Assembly (NCBI GenBank): GCA_015066165.1
Contig: SVOX01000082.1
Location: 1 to 7,368, forward strand
DNA length: 7,368 nucleotides
Direction: 5' to 3'
From: Oscillospiraceae bacterium
GTDB taxonomy: Bacteria; Bacillota; Clostridia; Oscillospirales; Acutalibacteraceae
Below the pieces are notes generated by a model. That model worked only from the letters and a program-made list of their open reading frames with translations, searched no databases and had not been told where the DNA came from. Positions 1-5,990 of the stretch are shown here, one piece after another (position 1 is the stretch's first letter; each line of letters opens with the position of its first letter). The position numbers and the translations under genes are program-made.

Positions 1-654
1 AAGCGTTTCAAAATAACCCTCAATATTCTTGGGGTTATTCCATTCGCGATCTTCACGCTTTTTAACTTCTACAAAAGATTTATTAGCGATAAGAACACCT
101 TTGCCGCTGTGATTACCTATTTTATAATCAAACGAAAGTTCATTCTCGCCGTACGAAAATTCAAAATCGCGAGGATACTCAAAATCTCCGTAATAACAAC
201 CGCTCGCAAAAAATGGTTCATTAACACGGTAAGCAAATCCGTATTCCTGATCTTGTGGTACTTCCAAAACTTCAGCTCGTTCACACCAGACACTGTCTTT
301 TGTCATAAAACTTGTAATTTTAAGTTTTAATCCAAAGCGAAAATCCAAAACAGTGACCAACTGAGCTTTTTCGGGGATAAATTCCTGCTCATAAAAAGTG
401 GGTTCTGCCGGGGCGCCAAACTGCATAATCTGAATACCCGCCATAACAACGGGATACTGTGTATCTTCTTTTGTAAGATTAGCCATCTTGTACCAACCGC
501 AAGGACTACCCTCATAAGGCACGTTATGAGTATGGGGATTAAGCGACAAAAAATTGGAGCCGACATAATCTACAAGCACACAATCTCTGCCGTTTCCAAG
601 ACTCATTGGATAATATTGTTCACAAGACAAAGCATTAATTTTCAAATTCGTCAC
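1..654 (-). CDS. Probable carbohydrate-active enzyme, N-terminal part (runs off left edge)
   Basis: An open frame of 218 codons continues past the left edge, so only the N-terminus is visible and any catalytic residues may be outside the window. The protein starts with a short strand, then an LGNGRDCVLVDY stretch at about residues 20-31, followed by alternating hydrophobic and polar strands rich in Tyr, Phe and Pro. There is no signal peptide or membrane segment, so it is probably cytoplasmic. The LGNGR-type motif near the N-terminus and the beta-rich composition resemble the N-terminal beta-sandwich of six-hairpin glycoside hydrolases (families such as GH65 or GH95); this is a resemblance by eye, not an assignment. 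The start is uncertain. GTG at 654 has only a poor AAAGAAAG upstream. TTG at 645 is preceded at 5 nt by GGTGA, a good anti-SD match. An in-frame stop at 672-670 limits the choice. It is a separate unit downstream of the ppa terminator. Confidence 0.75.
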   Translation of the reverse strand, partial: MTNLKINALSCEQYYPMSLGNGRDCVLVDYVGSNFLSLNPHTHNVPYEGSPCGWYKMANLTKEDTQYPVVMAGIQIMQFGAPAEPTFYEQEFIPEKAQLVTVLDFRFGLKLKITSFMTKDSVWCERAEVLEVPQDQEYGFAYRVNEPFFASGCYYGDFEYPRDFEFSYGENELSFDYKIGNHSGKGVLIANKSFVEVKKREDREWNNPKNIEGYFETL

Positions 655-677
655 CGCTTTCTTTTTTAATCAAACAT

Positions 678-706
678 ATAATAACCTAAACCATTTTTAA
701 AATCAA
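678..706 (-). promoter_or_regulatory. Promoter for the left-edge gene
   Basis: On the minus strand, a -35 box TTGATT (706-701) and a -10 box TATTAT (683-678) are separated by exactly 17 nt. Each differs slightly from consensus. The predicted start near 671 leaves a leader of about 16-26 nt, depending on which start codon is used. The region is very AT-rich, which raises the chance of spurious boxes, but the spacing and the location after a terminator support it. Confidence 0.5.
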
Positions 707-746
707 CAAAAACACAAAAAATTTAAAGAAAATGCCACAAACTTAT

Positions 747-781
747 AAAAAAACACCCGAAAATACAATTTTCGGGTGTTT
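747..781 (-). terminator. Rho-independent terminator of the ppa operon
   Basis: A perfect 14-bp inverted repeat (751-764 and 768-781) with a 3-nt loop contains a CACCCG/CGGGTG core. On the minus strand it is followed at once by a run of seven T (753-747, partly inside the stem). It begins 10 nt after the ppa stop codon. On the plus strand no T-run follows, so it acts as a one-way terminator for the leftward operon. Confidence 0.93.
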
Positions 782-790
782 AAAACAAAC

Positions 791-1324
791 TTATTTGCAA
801 AATTCATCTATATAATCGACAATGGCTTTATCTATAACTTCAATTGCCTTTTCTCTGCCCATAACTTCGTTTACTGCAGTTTGTTTATGCTCAAGATTTT
901 TATAAACGGTAAAGAAATGGCTCATTTCTTCAAATATATGGCTTGGAAGTTCGGAAATATCGTTATAATGATTATAAGTTGGGTCGTTAGAAGGTACGGC
1001 AATAATCTTTTCGTCACCCTGACCGTTATCAACCATTGAAATTACACCAATTGGTTTTGCTTTAACCAAGGTCATTGGCTCAAGCGTTTGAGCACATAAA
1101 AGCAACACATCGAGCGGGTCTTTATCGTCACCGTAAGTACGTGGAATAAAGCCGTAATTTGCAGGGTAGTGGGTAGATGTGTAAAGAATACGGTCAAGCA
1201 TTAAATAACCTGTTTCCTTATCAAGTTCATATTTCTTTTTACTGCCCTTTGGAATTTCTATAACACATATAAATTCTTCAGGTGTGATTCTTTTTGGTGA
1301 AATATCGTGCCAGATGTTAGACAT
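791..1324 (-). CDS. ppa: Inorganic pyrophosphatase, family I (soluble)
   Basis: This cytoplasmic Mg-dependent enzyme hydrolyses pyrophosphate to two phosphates and so drives biosynthetic nucleotidyl transfers. The 177-aa length is typical of bacterial family I enzymes. Active-site residues seen by alignment to the known E. coli pattern are E23, K31, Y57, the metal-binding motif D67-K-D69-P-L-D72, D99 and D104 in the DNGQGDEKIIAVP segment, and the Y-K pair in FFTVYKNLE. The Lys inside the DKDPLD motif is outside the classical signature, which has Gly, Ser, Asp or Asn there, but all three Asp are present. A longer reading frame begins at 1351, but ATG 1324 is preferred because AAGGAG lies 7 nt upstream and the longer start falls inside cysK. 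It lies 16 nt after cysK, is last in the operon and is followed by a strong terminator. Confidence 0.96.
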   Translation of the reverse strand: MSNIWHDISPKRITPEEFICVIEIPKGSKKKYELDKETGYLMLDRILYTSTHYPANYGFIPRTYGDDKDPLDVLLLCAQTLEPMTLVKAKPIGVISMVDNGQGDEKIIAVPSNDPTYNHYNDISELPSHIFEEMSHFFTVYKNLEHKQTAVNEVMGREKAIEVIDKAIVDYIDEFCK

Positions 1325-1331
1325 TTTAAAA

Positions 1332-1337
1332 CTCCTT
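1332..1337 (-). promoter_or_regulatory. Ribosome binding site that fixes the ppa start
   Basis: AAGGAG lies 7 nt before ATG 1324. It favours this start over the in-frame ATG at 1351, which would overlap the end of cysK by 11 nt. Confidence 0.85.
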
Positions 1338-1340
1338 TTT

Positions 1341-2270
1341 TTATATTTCAAACAACTCTGTGCTAAAGTATCTTTCGCCCGTATCGGGAAGAACTGTTAC
1401 AACAGTTTTACCTTTACCGAGTTGTTTTGCCATACGAAGCGCCGCTGCAACGTTGGTACCGCTTGAAATACCGCAAAGTATGCCTTCTTCACGTATAAGA
1501 CGTTTTGAAGTTTCAATTGCTTCATCATCGGTTACTATTGCAGTTTTGCTGTATATTTCAAGATTTAAATTATCAGGTATAATTCCGTCGCCTATACCCA
1601 TTTGTAAGTGTGTGCCAATACTTCCGCCTGAAAGTATTGCGGCATTTTCGGGTTCAACCGCCCAAATTGTAATATCGGGATTATGTTCTTTTAAAATTTC
1701 GCCAATACCTGTAAGCGTACCGCCTGTACCAACACCCGAACAAAAACCGTCTATTTTACAGTCGGCCTGTTCAATAATTTCAAGTGCGGTTGTGTTGCGG
1801 TGAACTTGCGGATTAGCGGGGTTTTCAAACTGTTGCGGAACCCAAACGTTTTTATCTTTTCTTTGCATATCAAGCGCTGTTTGCAAACACTCTTCAATAC
1901 AAGCGCCAATATCACCGTCGTCGTGAACCAATATAAGTTCGGCGCCGTACGCTTTAATAAGTTTACGGCGTTCTTCGCTAACCGAATCGGGCATAATTAT
2001 TTTAACCTTATAACCCTTTACCGCACCAATAAGCGCAAGTCCTATACCTTGATTACCGCTTGTTGGCTCAACAATTACGGTGTCTTTATTTATAATGCCT
2101 TTGCTTTCGGCATCGTTTACCATATTAAGCGCAGTTCTTGTCTTAATTGAACCGCCAATATTTACACCTTCGTATTTTACCAGAACATCTGCACTGTCTT
2201 TATCCACAATACGTGAAAGGCGTATGAGCGGGGTGTGTCCCACCGCTTCGAGCACATCAGAAAAAACCAA
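1341..2270 (-). CDS. cysK: Cysteine synthase (O-acetylserine sulfhydrylase family, PLP-dependent)
   Basis: This is a fold-type II PLP enzyme of 309 aa, close to the family length, expected to make L-cysteine from O-acetylserine and sulfide in the cytoplasm. The PLP Schiff-base lysine is K43 in GGSIKTR. The substrate-binding loop is T70-S-G-N-Q-G75, Q147 lies in PQQFENPAN, the phosphate-binding loop is G181-T-G-G-T185, and the GISSG serines (269-270) should contact the PLP ring nitrogen. Two loops depart from classical CysK: KTR replaces KDR after the lysine, and TSGNQG replaces TSGNTG. This makes an alternative substrate, such as O-phosphoserine or another beta-replacement donor, possible. 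The start is TTG at 2270, backed by GGAGG 8 nt upstream and by the N-terminal VFSDVLEAVGHTPLIRL, which matches where the family normally begins. It lies 33 nt after the ABC ATPase and 16 nt before ppa. Confidence 0.93.
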   Translation of the reverse strand: MVFSDVLEAVGHTPLIRLSRIVDKDSADVLVKYEGVNIGGSIKTRTALNMVNDAESKGIINKDTVIVEPTSGNQGIGLALIGAVKGYKVKIIMPDSVSEERRKLIKAYGAELILVHDDGDIGACIEECLQTALDMQRKDKNVWVPQQFENPANPQVHRNTTALEIIEQADCKIDGFCSGVGTGGTLTGIGEILKEHNPDITIWAVEPENAAILSGGSIGTHLQMGIGDGIIPDNLNLEIYSKTAIVTDDEAIETSKRLIREEGILCGISSGTNVAAALRMAKQLGKGKTVVTVLPDTGERYFSTELFEI

Positions 2271-2278
2271 AATTTATA

Positions 2279-2283
2279 CCTCC
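2279..2283 (-). promoter_or_regulatory. Strong ribosome binding site for the TTG start of cysK
   Basis: GGAGG lies 8 nt before TTG 2270. The strength of the site makes up for the weak start codon and supports it over later in-frame codons. Confidence 0.85.
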
Positions 2284-2303
2284 AAAACTATAACTTCATA
2301 CCA

Positions 2304-3038
2304 CTATTTTATGCCCGAGGTCATAAATTTGTCATACTCTTCAAGAATTTCGTTAGTTTTGCCTATTTTTAAAATTTCGCCTTGATGAAGCCAAATAATG
2401 CGGTCGCACATTGAACGAAGTGTCTCGGTACTGTGAGAAATCATTATAACGGTACGGTCTTTATCCATTATAAGTTCTTGCATTTTGTTTTTGCTCTTTT
2501 TCTTAAAACGTGCGTCACCAACACTTAAAATTTCATCAATAAGCAAAATTTGTGTGTCAAGCATTGCGGTTATAGCAAACGCCAAACGTGAGTGCATACC
2601 GCTTGAATAACTGCTTACAGGTTTATCAATATACTTTCCAAGTTCGGAAAATGCTATAATTTCATCCATTTTAGAAAGAATTTCCTTTTCAGAAAAGCCC
2701 ATAAGCAAACCCGAAAGCATAATGTTAACTCTGCCCGTGAGTTCTTTTTGGAAACCAACACCTATCGCCAAAAGCGAAACCGAATTACCAAAAAGATTAA
2801 CTGTTCCCGAGTCGGGCGAAATTATACCCGCAAGGCAACGGAGTGTGGTTGATTTGCCGCTGCCGTTTTGACCTATAATACCCACAATTTCTCCCTTGTG
2901 AATATCAAAAGATATACCTTTTACCGCTTGTTCAACGGAAGTGCGTTTTCCGCCTTTTAAAAGGTTCTTTATTTTTACCGGTTCCATTGTGCGATAACTG
3001 ATTTTTAAATCTTTTACTTCAATTGTTTTTTCCATCAT
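2304..3038 (-). CDS. ABC exporter ATPase, polysaccharide/teichoic acid type (TagH/Wzt-like)
   Basis: This is the ATP-hydrolysing subunit of an exporter for undecaprenyl-linked surface polymers, acting on the inner membrane face with the permease encoded just upstream. In its 244 aa the visible motifs are Walker A G56-QNGSGKST (56-64), a Q-loop Q97 in the GVGFQKELTG segment, the signature S145-S-G-M148, Walker B ILLID with E169, the D-loop SVGD (172-175) and H-loop H202. SSGM in place of SGGQ, and the KNLLKGGKR insertion before Walker A, are typical of the polysaccharide/teichoic acid export subfamily. There is no extra C-terminal domain of the kind that recognises O-antigen ends in some Wzt proteins, and the protein is shorter than B. 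subtilis TagH. Its ATG overlaps the permease stop (ATGA), which implies translational coupling. A second ATG, one codon in, could also serve. Confidence 0.93.
   Translation of the reverse strand: MMEKTIEVKDLKISYRTMEPVKIKNLLKGGKRTSVEQAVKGISFDIHKGEIVGIIGQNGSGKSTTLRCLAGIISPDSGTVNLFGNSVSLLAIGVGFQKELTGRVNIMLSGLLMGFSEKEILSKMDEIIAFSELGKYIDKPVSSYSSGMHSRLAFAITAMLDTQILLIDEILSVGDARFKKKSKNKMQELIMDKDRTVIMISHSTETLRSMCDRIIWLHQGEILKIGKTNEILEEYDKFMTSGIK
2306..2335 (-). promoter_or_regulatory. Possible internal promoter for cysK-ppa
   Basis: A -35-like ATGACA (2335-2330) and a -10-like TAAAAT (2311-2306) are 18 nt apart, at the very 3' end of the ABC ATPase gene. Transcription would start near 2299 and give cysK a leader of about 30 nt. 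The boxes are imperfect and lie within coding DNA, so this is tentative. Confidence 0.25.
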
Positions 3039-3823
3039 AATATCTTACCATAATTGTTTTCGTTTTTGTAAACTATAACAATTCCCCAAATTGATAATAA
3101 AATACCCACAGCCGACCAAATTCCAATCATAAGCCAGTTTGGTGAGGTGCTGTAAATAAGCGCTTTACGGCAACCGTCCATAGCAACTGCAACTGGATTT
3201 ATTTTTAAAAGCAATTCGCCGTAAGCACCTTTTATGCTATCGGTTATATCGTAGAACACACCGGTCAAATAAAACACCAAGCGTAACGCTATTCGTATTA
3301 TTTTTGAAAGGTCTTCAATATAAACGCCAAAGTGCATAAACACGCAACCAACACCAAAAGTTATTATAAGAAGCATTGCCAAACACGGAACGGCTTCTAT
3401 TATATGCCAACTAAGCGGTACTCGGTAGAAGAATATAAGCAAAAAACTAATTCCCAAAGATATAAGCATTTTAAAACCGTTAACCATCATAAGTTTTAAA
3501 AGCATTAAATATTTTGGTAAATAGATTTTTGTAACAATTCCTTTGTTCGACTTAAGCAAACCCGCACTTGCCGAAATGTTTTTATTAAAGAAATCCCAAA
3601 CAGTGAGCCCTAAAAACACGAATATTGAAGCGTATGAAGTACTGCGTTTGAAAACAACTTCAGATATAAAGGTGTAAATAAGCATAAAGCAAAACGGCTC
3701 GATTATCCACCAAAGCCAAGCCAAATAAGAACCCGTCACTTCGGATTTTAAGGTTGCCTTTGTTGCGCACACCAAATATTTTTTGTATTTTGTTAAATCT
3801 TTAAAAAATCTTTTAAGGTACAT
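3035..3823 (-). CDS. ABC-2 type permease, polysaccharide/teichoic acid export (TagG/Wzm-like)
   Basis: This 262-aa integral membrane protein is expected to form the channel of the exporter. Hydrophobic segments are visible at about residues 35-57, 64-84, 108-130, 140-166, 176-193 and 228-250, giving six spans as usual for the family. The N-terminal SYLAWLWWIIEP segment at about 31-42 matches the conserved W-x-x-(I/L)-E-P region of ABC-2 exporters. The KIYLPKYLML region between spans 2 and 3, and the NPVAVAMDGCRKAL segment (about 210-223) before the last span, are also characteristic. The start ATG 3823 has AGAAAGG about 9 nt upstream. The gene lies 15 nt after the LicD gene and overlaps the ATPase gene by 4 nt. 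The exported polymer cannot be read from the permease, but the upstream transferases suggest a phosphopolymer. Confidence 0.93.
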   Translation of the reverse strand: MYLKRFFKDLTKYKKYLVCATKATLKSEVTGSYLAWLWWIIEPFCFMLIYTFISEVVFKRSTSYASIFVFLGLTVWDFFNKNISASAGLLKSNKGIVTKIYLPKYLMLLKLMMVNGFKMLISLGISFLLIFFYRVPLSWHIIEAVPCLAMLLIITFGVGCVFMHFGVYIEDLSKIIRIALRLVFYLTGVFYDITDSIKGAYGELLLKINPVAVAMDGCRKALIYSTSPNWLMIGIWSAVGILLSIWGIVIVYKNENNYGKIL

Positions 3824-3838
3824 TTTACAAAACCTTTC

Positions 3839-4657
3839 TTAATTTTCTGCTTCGTTAAAATGGTGTTTAACCACTCTTTCATCTTGGGGCGGAGGTGTCA
3901 TATAATCGCCGTAAATGGCGGTTAAAACTTCATCATAACCCACCGGTACAGGCATTTTTGTATCTTCAAAATCCCACCAAACCATTTGTTTGTAACAGTC
4001 GCTCTTACAAACTTGATTTTTTAAAGGATGATAGGTTGAAAAGGTTGCCATATACTCTTTTTCGCCCTTGCCAAAACTTGTAAAGTTCTTTTCCAAGCGA
4101 TTATGAATTACTCCAAGTGATAAAAATTTTGAACCAAACTTCAAAATCTTTTCTTTAAAGTTTTTAGGTTTGCGGAGATTTAATTTAAGCGAAAGCATAC
4201 CGCGGTAAAGTTTTATGCAAAGCGAAACTTTTTTAAGTTTAAACCCTCGGTTTACAGGAACAAATTCCATTGGAAAAATATCTATATAAGGGCCGTTATT
4301 TTGAGTGACGTGGGCTATATGGGTTTGACGAAACTCAATTTCACCCTTTATTTGCCTTACTTTCATAAAGGGCGACCAATATTTCTTTACAGTAGCGGGG
4401 TGTTGCACTTCATAAGCGTCACCCAATTCCTTTGGCGCCACTTCTAAAAAACGTTCATACTGACTTCGCTCCATAATAACATCTACGTCGTCGTCCCACG
4501 GAATAAAGCCCTTGTGCCTGATTGCACCCAAAAGAGTTCCTTCACCCAAGAAAAACTGTATATTATGTTTTTTACATACATTTGCCACATCTTTTAAAAT
4601 TGCAAGTTCCAATTTTTGAAGTTGCTTTATTTCTTCCAGAATTTTATTTTCTTCCAT
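3839..4657 (-). CDS. LicD family phosphotransferase
   Basis: LicD proteins have a nucleotidyltransferase-like fold. Characterised members move phosphocholine from CDP-choline onto teichoic acid or other glycans; other members modify glycans with other phospho-groups. Here (272 aa) the hallmark block G38-E-G-T-L-L-G44 is followed by W54-D-D-D-V-D59, the expected metal-binding acidic cluster. The C-terminal YGDYMTPPPQDER block with a trailing HH is the second conserved LicD region. A basic, Leu/Lys-rich stretch at about 138-190 could contact membrane or polymer. No signal peptide is present, so it should act in the cytoplasm before export. GGAG lies 7 nt before ATG 4657. It sits between a glycerophosphotransferase-like gene (25 nt gap) and the exporter permease (15 nt gap), which fits a polymer-decorating role. 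The donor (choline, glycerol, ribitol or other) cannot be told from this sequence, and no CDP-choline genes are in the window. Confidence 0.92.
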   Translation of the reverse strand: MEENKILEEIKQLQKLELAILKDVANVCKKHNIQFFLGEGTLLGAIRHKGFIPWDDDVDVIMERSQYERFLEVAPKELGDAYEVQHPATVKKYWSPFMKVRQIKGEIEFRQTHIAHVTQNNGPYIDIFPMEFVPVNRGFKLKKVSLCIKLYRGMLSLKLNLRKPKNFKEKILKFGSKFLSLGVIHNRLEKNFTSFGKGEKEYMATFSTYHPLKNQVCKSDCYKQMVWWDFEDTKMPVPVGYDEVLTAIYGDYMTPPPQDERVVKHHFNEAEN

Positions 4658-4682
4658 TAAAAAACTCCACTCAAATAAAATC

Positions 4683-5792
4683 TTACATACTTGTTATAAA
4701 CTCTGCCAATTGTTTTGCGCAGTCATTAGTGTCAACCGTTATATATTTTTGCTTAAATCTTTTCAAAATTTCTTTATCGTATTCCTTTTCAAGCAATTCT
4801 AACAGTTCTTTTGCCGTTTCTGCCTTGTATATGCCCATTTCTTCGGTTTCAAAATCAAAGTTTATGCCTGGGCTTTGCTTATATTCTTCAATATCGTAAA
4901 CATAAAAGTAAGTTGGTATTTCCAAAAGTGAAACTTCCATAGCCAAAGACGAATAATCGGTTATTATTTTATCGCAAACTTTAGCCAAATCATATACACC
5001 GAACAAACTGTCGTATATAACACCGCTTTTTTGCGGTCTTGGTGTAATTTCGTCAAGCGGGTGAAGTTTAACTATTAAGTTATACTTTTCAGTATCTAAC
5101 TTTTCAATAAATTCTTCGATTTCAAGTGGCTGATTCTTTCTAAAAGTCGGAATATATATAATGTTTTGCTTTTTTTCAAGCAAAGGATACTCATTATAAA
5201 TTTTTTGGGCAGTTTCTTTGTCTTCTTTAAGTATATAATCAATTCGGGGAATACCAATATATTTAATTTGGCTTTCGTCAACACCAAACGCCTGTTTATA
5301 ATAACCTGCCGTTATTTCACTTGGTGCCAAAACGTAATTATAATTTTTGTGCATACACAAAATTTTGGCAACCGCTTCGCTTGAACCCGCTTTTGTTCCC
5401 AAAGACTGATATCCAAACTTTTTAAGTGCGCTCAAGGCGTGCCAAATTTGAACAACCTTTATTTGTTTGTTGTGCTTTAAAACGCAAACGGCTATTGAAT
5501 ATCCGTCAACCACCACAACCTTTGAAGTTGCAATGTGGTACATTTGCAAAAGCATATGAAAAGCATACCCCAACTTACCAATAAGCGTTGGCGGAATTTT
5601 TTTGCAAAGCATTACTATTTTTTTGTCACAGCCAACACGTTGAAGTCCTTGTTGCAAAAGCATAAAATCTATCGACAAAGTGTTGCTTTGACGGCTTAAA
5701 AAGGTGATTTTCTTGCCGGGCTTTAAAAAAAGTTTGAAAATAAAATATACCACTCTCAACGCACAAACAGCGATTTTCGCCAGTATTTTCAA
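4683..5792 (-). CDS. CDP-glycerol:poly(glycerophosphate) glycerophosphotransferase family protein (TagB/TagF-like)
   Basis: Family members transfer glycerol- or ribitol-phosphate units from CDP-alditols to build teichoic acids at the membrane. In its 369 aa the motifs run in family order: W117-H118, G180-x-P-R183-x-D185, P215-T-F-R218, K242-L-H244-P245 and T278-D-Y-S-S282. H118 and H244 correspond to the conserved catalytic/binding histidines. At 286 there is Glu where many members have Asp. A hydrophobic and basic N-terminal helix (about residues 3-24) could attach the protein to the membrane as an anchor or amphipathic helix. It lacks the long N-terminal extension of TagF polymerases and is nearer TagB in size, so priming or single-unit addition is as likely as polymerisation. 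The start is TTG at 5792, supported by an AAAGGGTGA ribosome site and the MKILAKIAV reading. It is first in the leftward operon, about 28 nt from a predicted transcription start. Confidence 0.92.
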   Translation of the reverse strand: MKILAKIAVCALRVVYFIFKLFLKPGKKITFLSRQSNTLSIDFMLLQQGLQRVGCDKKIVMLCKKIPPTLIGKLGYAFHMLLQMYHIATSKVVVVDGYSIAVCVLKHNKQIKVVQIWHALSALKKFGYQSLGTKAGSSEAVAKILCMHKNYNYVLAPSEITAGYYKQAFGVDESQIKYIGIPRIDYILKEDKETAQKIYNEYPLLEKKQNIIYIPTFRKNQPLEIEEFIEKLDTEKYNLIVKLHPLDEITPRPQKSGVIYDSLFGVYDLAKVCDKIITDYSSLAMEVSLLEIPTYFYVYDIEEYKQSPGINFDFETEEMGIYKAETAKELLELLEKEYDKEILKRFKQKYITVDTNDCAKQLAEFITSM

Positions 5793-5798
5793 GAATTT

Positions 5799-5807
5799 TC
5801 ACCCTTT
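5799..5807 (-). promoter_or_regulatory. Ribosome binding site for the TTG start of the TagB/F-like gene
   Basis: AAAGGGTGA is a long match to the 16S anti-SD sequence, ending 6 nt before TTG 5792. A GTG inside it (out of frame) and an upstream ATG at 5812 (also out of frame) do not lead into the transferase frame, so TTG is the best start. Confidence 0.75.
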
Positions 5808-5826
5808 CGCATACCTATTCCAGCTT

Positions 5827-5855
5827 ATTGTAACATTTTTCTTTGAATAAAACAA
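5827..5855 (-). promoter_or_regulatory. Promoter of the leftward surface-polymer operon
   Basis: On the minus strand, -35 TTGTTT (5855-5850) and -10 TACAAT (5832-5827) are separated by exactly 17 nt, with a TG one base before the -10 (extended -10). The predicted start is near 5820, giving a leader of about 28 nt. An AAAACA-ATA-TGTTTT dyad (5849-5863) overlaps the -35 box. Confidence 0.7.
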
Positions 5856-5923
5856 TATGTTTTTTAATTTTTCGTCAGTTTTTGGTAATTAAAAATAAGT
5901 TTTTTAAAATAATAAAATTATAA

Positions 5924-5952
5924 TTGCTTTTTTTAACCAAAAATAGTATAAT
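5924..5952 (+). promoter_or_regulatory. Promoter of eda-kdgK
   Basis: On the plus strand, -35 TTGCTT (5924-5929) and a perfect -10 TATAAT (5947-5952) are separated by 17 nt. The start is predicted near 5959, with a leader of about 32 nt. Dyad symmetry around the -10 box (arms AGTAT and ATACT at 5945-5955, with outer CAAAA/TTTTG at 5938-5942 and 5955-5959) suggests an operator. Confidence 0.78.
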
Positions 5953-5990
5953 ACTTTTGAAATAAACATTTTCTGTAAAGGAGAATAACA

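Noticed and set aside
109..330. A 73-codon open frame on the plus strand
   Set aside because: It lies opposite the long open frame of the left-edge gene, has no ribosome site and shows no recognisable protein pattern.
751..781. Terminator considered as bidirectional
   Set aside because: On the plus strand the hairpin is followed by an A-rich sequence with no T-run, and no plus-strand gene ends there.
1360..1803. A 147-codon open frame on the plus strand opposite cysK
   Set aside because: It has a Ser/Pro/Ile-rich low-complexity composition typical of antisense readings, has no ribosome site, and is fully covered by a well-supported gene.
2271..2303. Searched for a riboswitch or T-box ahead of cysK
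   Set aside because: The gap is only 33 nt and contains just the ribosome site, with no stem-loop or terminator/antiterminator pair.
5789..5812. A seven-codon upstream ORF (ATG 5812) whose TGA overlaps the TTG start of the TagB/F-like gene
   Set aside because: It could be a coupling leader, but it has no ribosome site, begins only about 8 nt after the predicted transcript start, and a frame this short is expected by chance.
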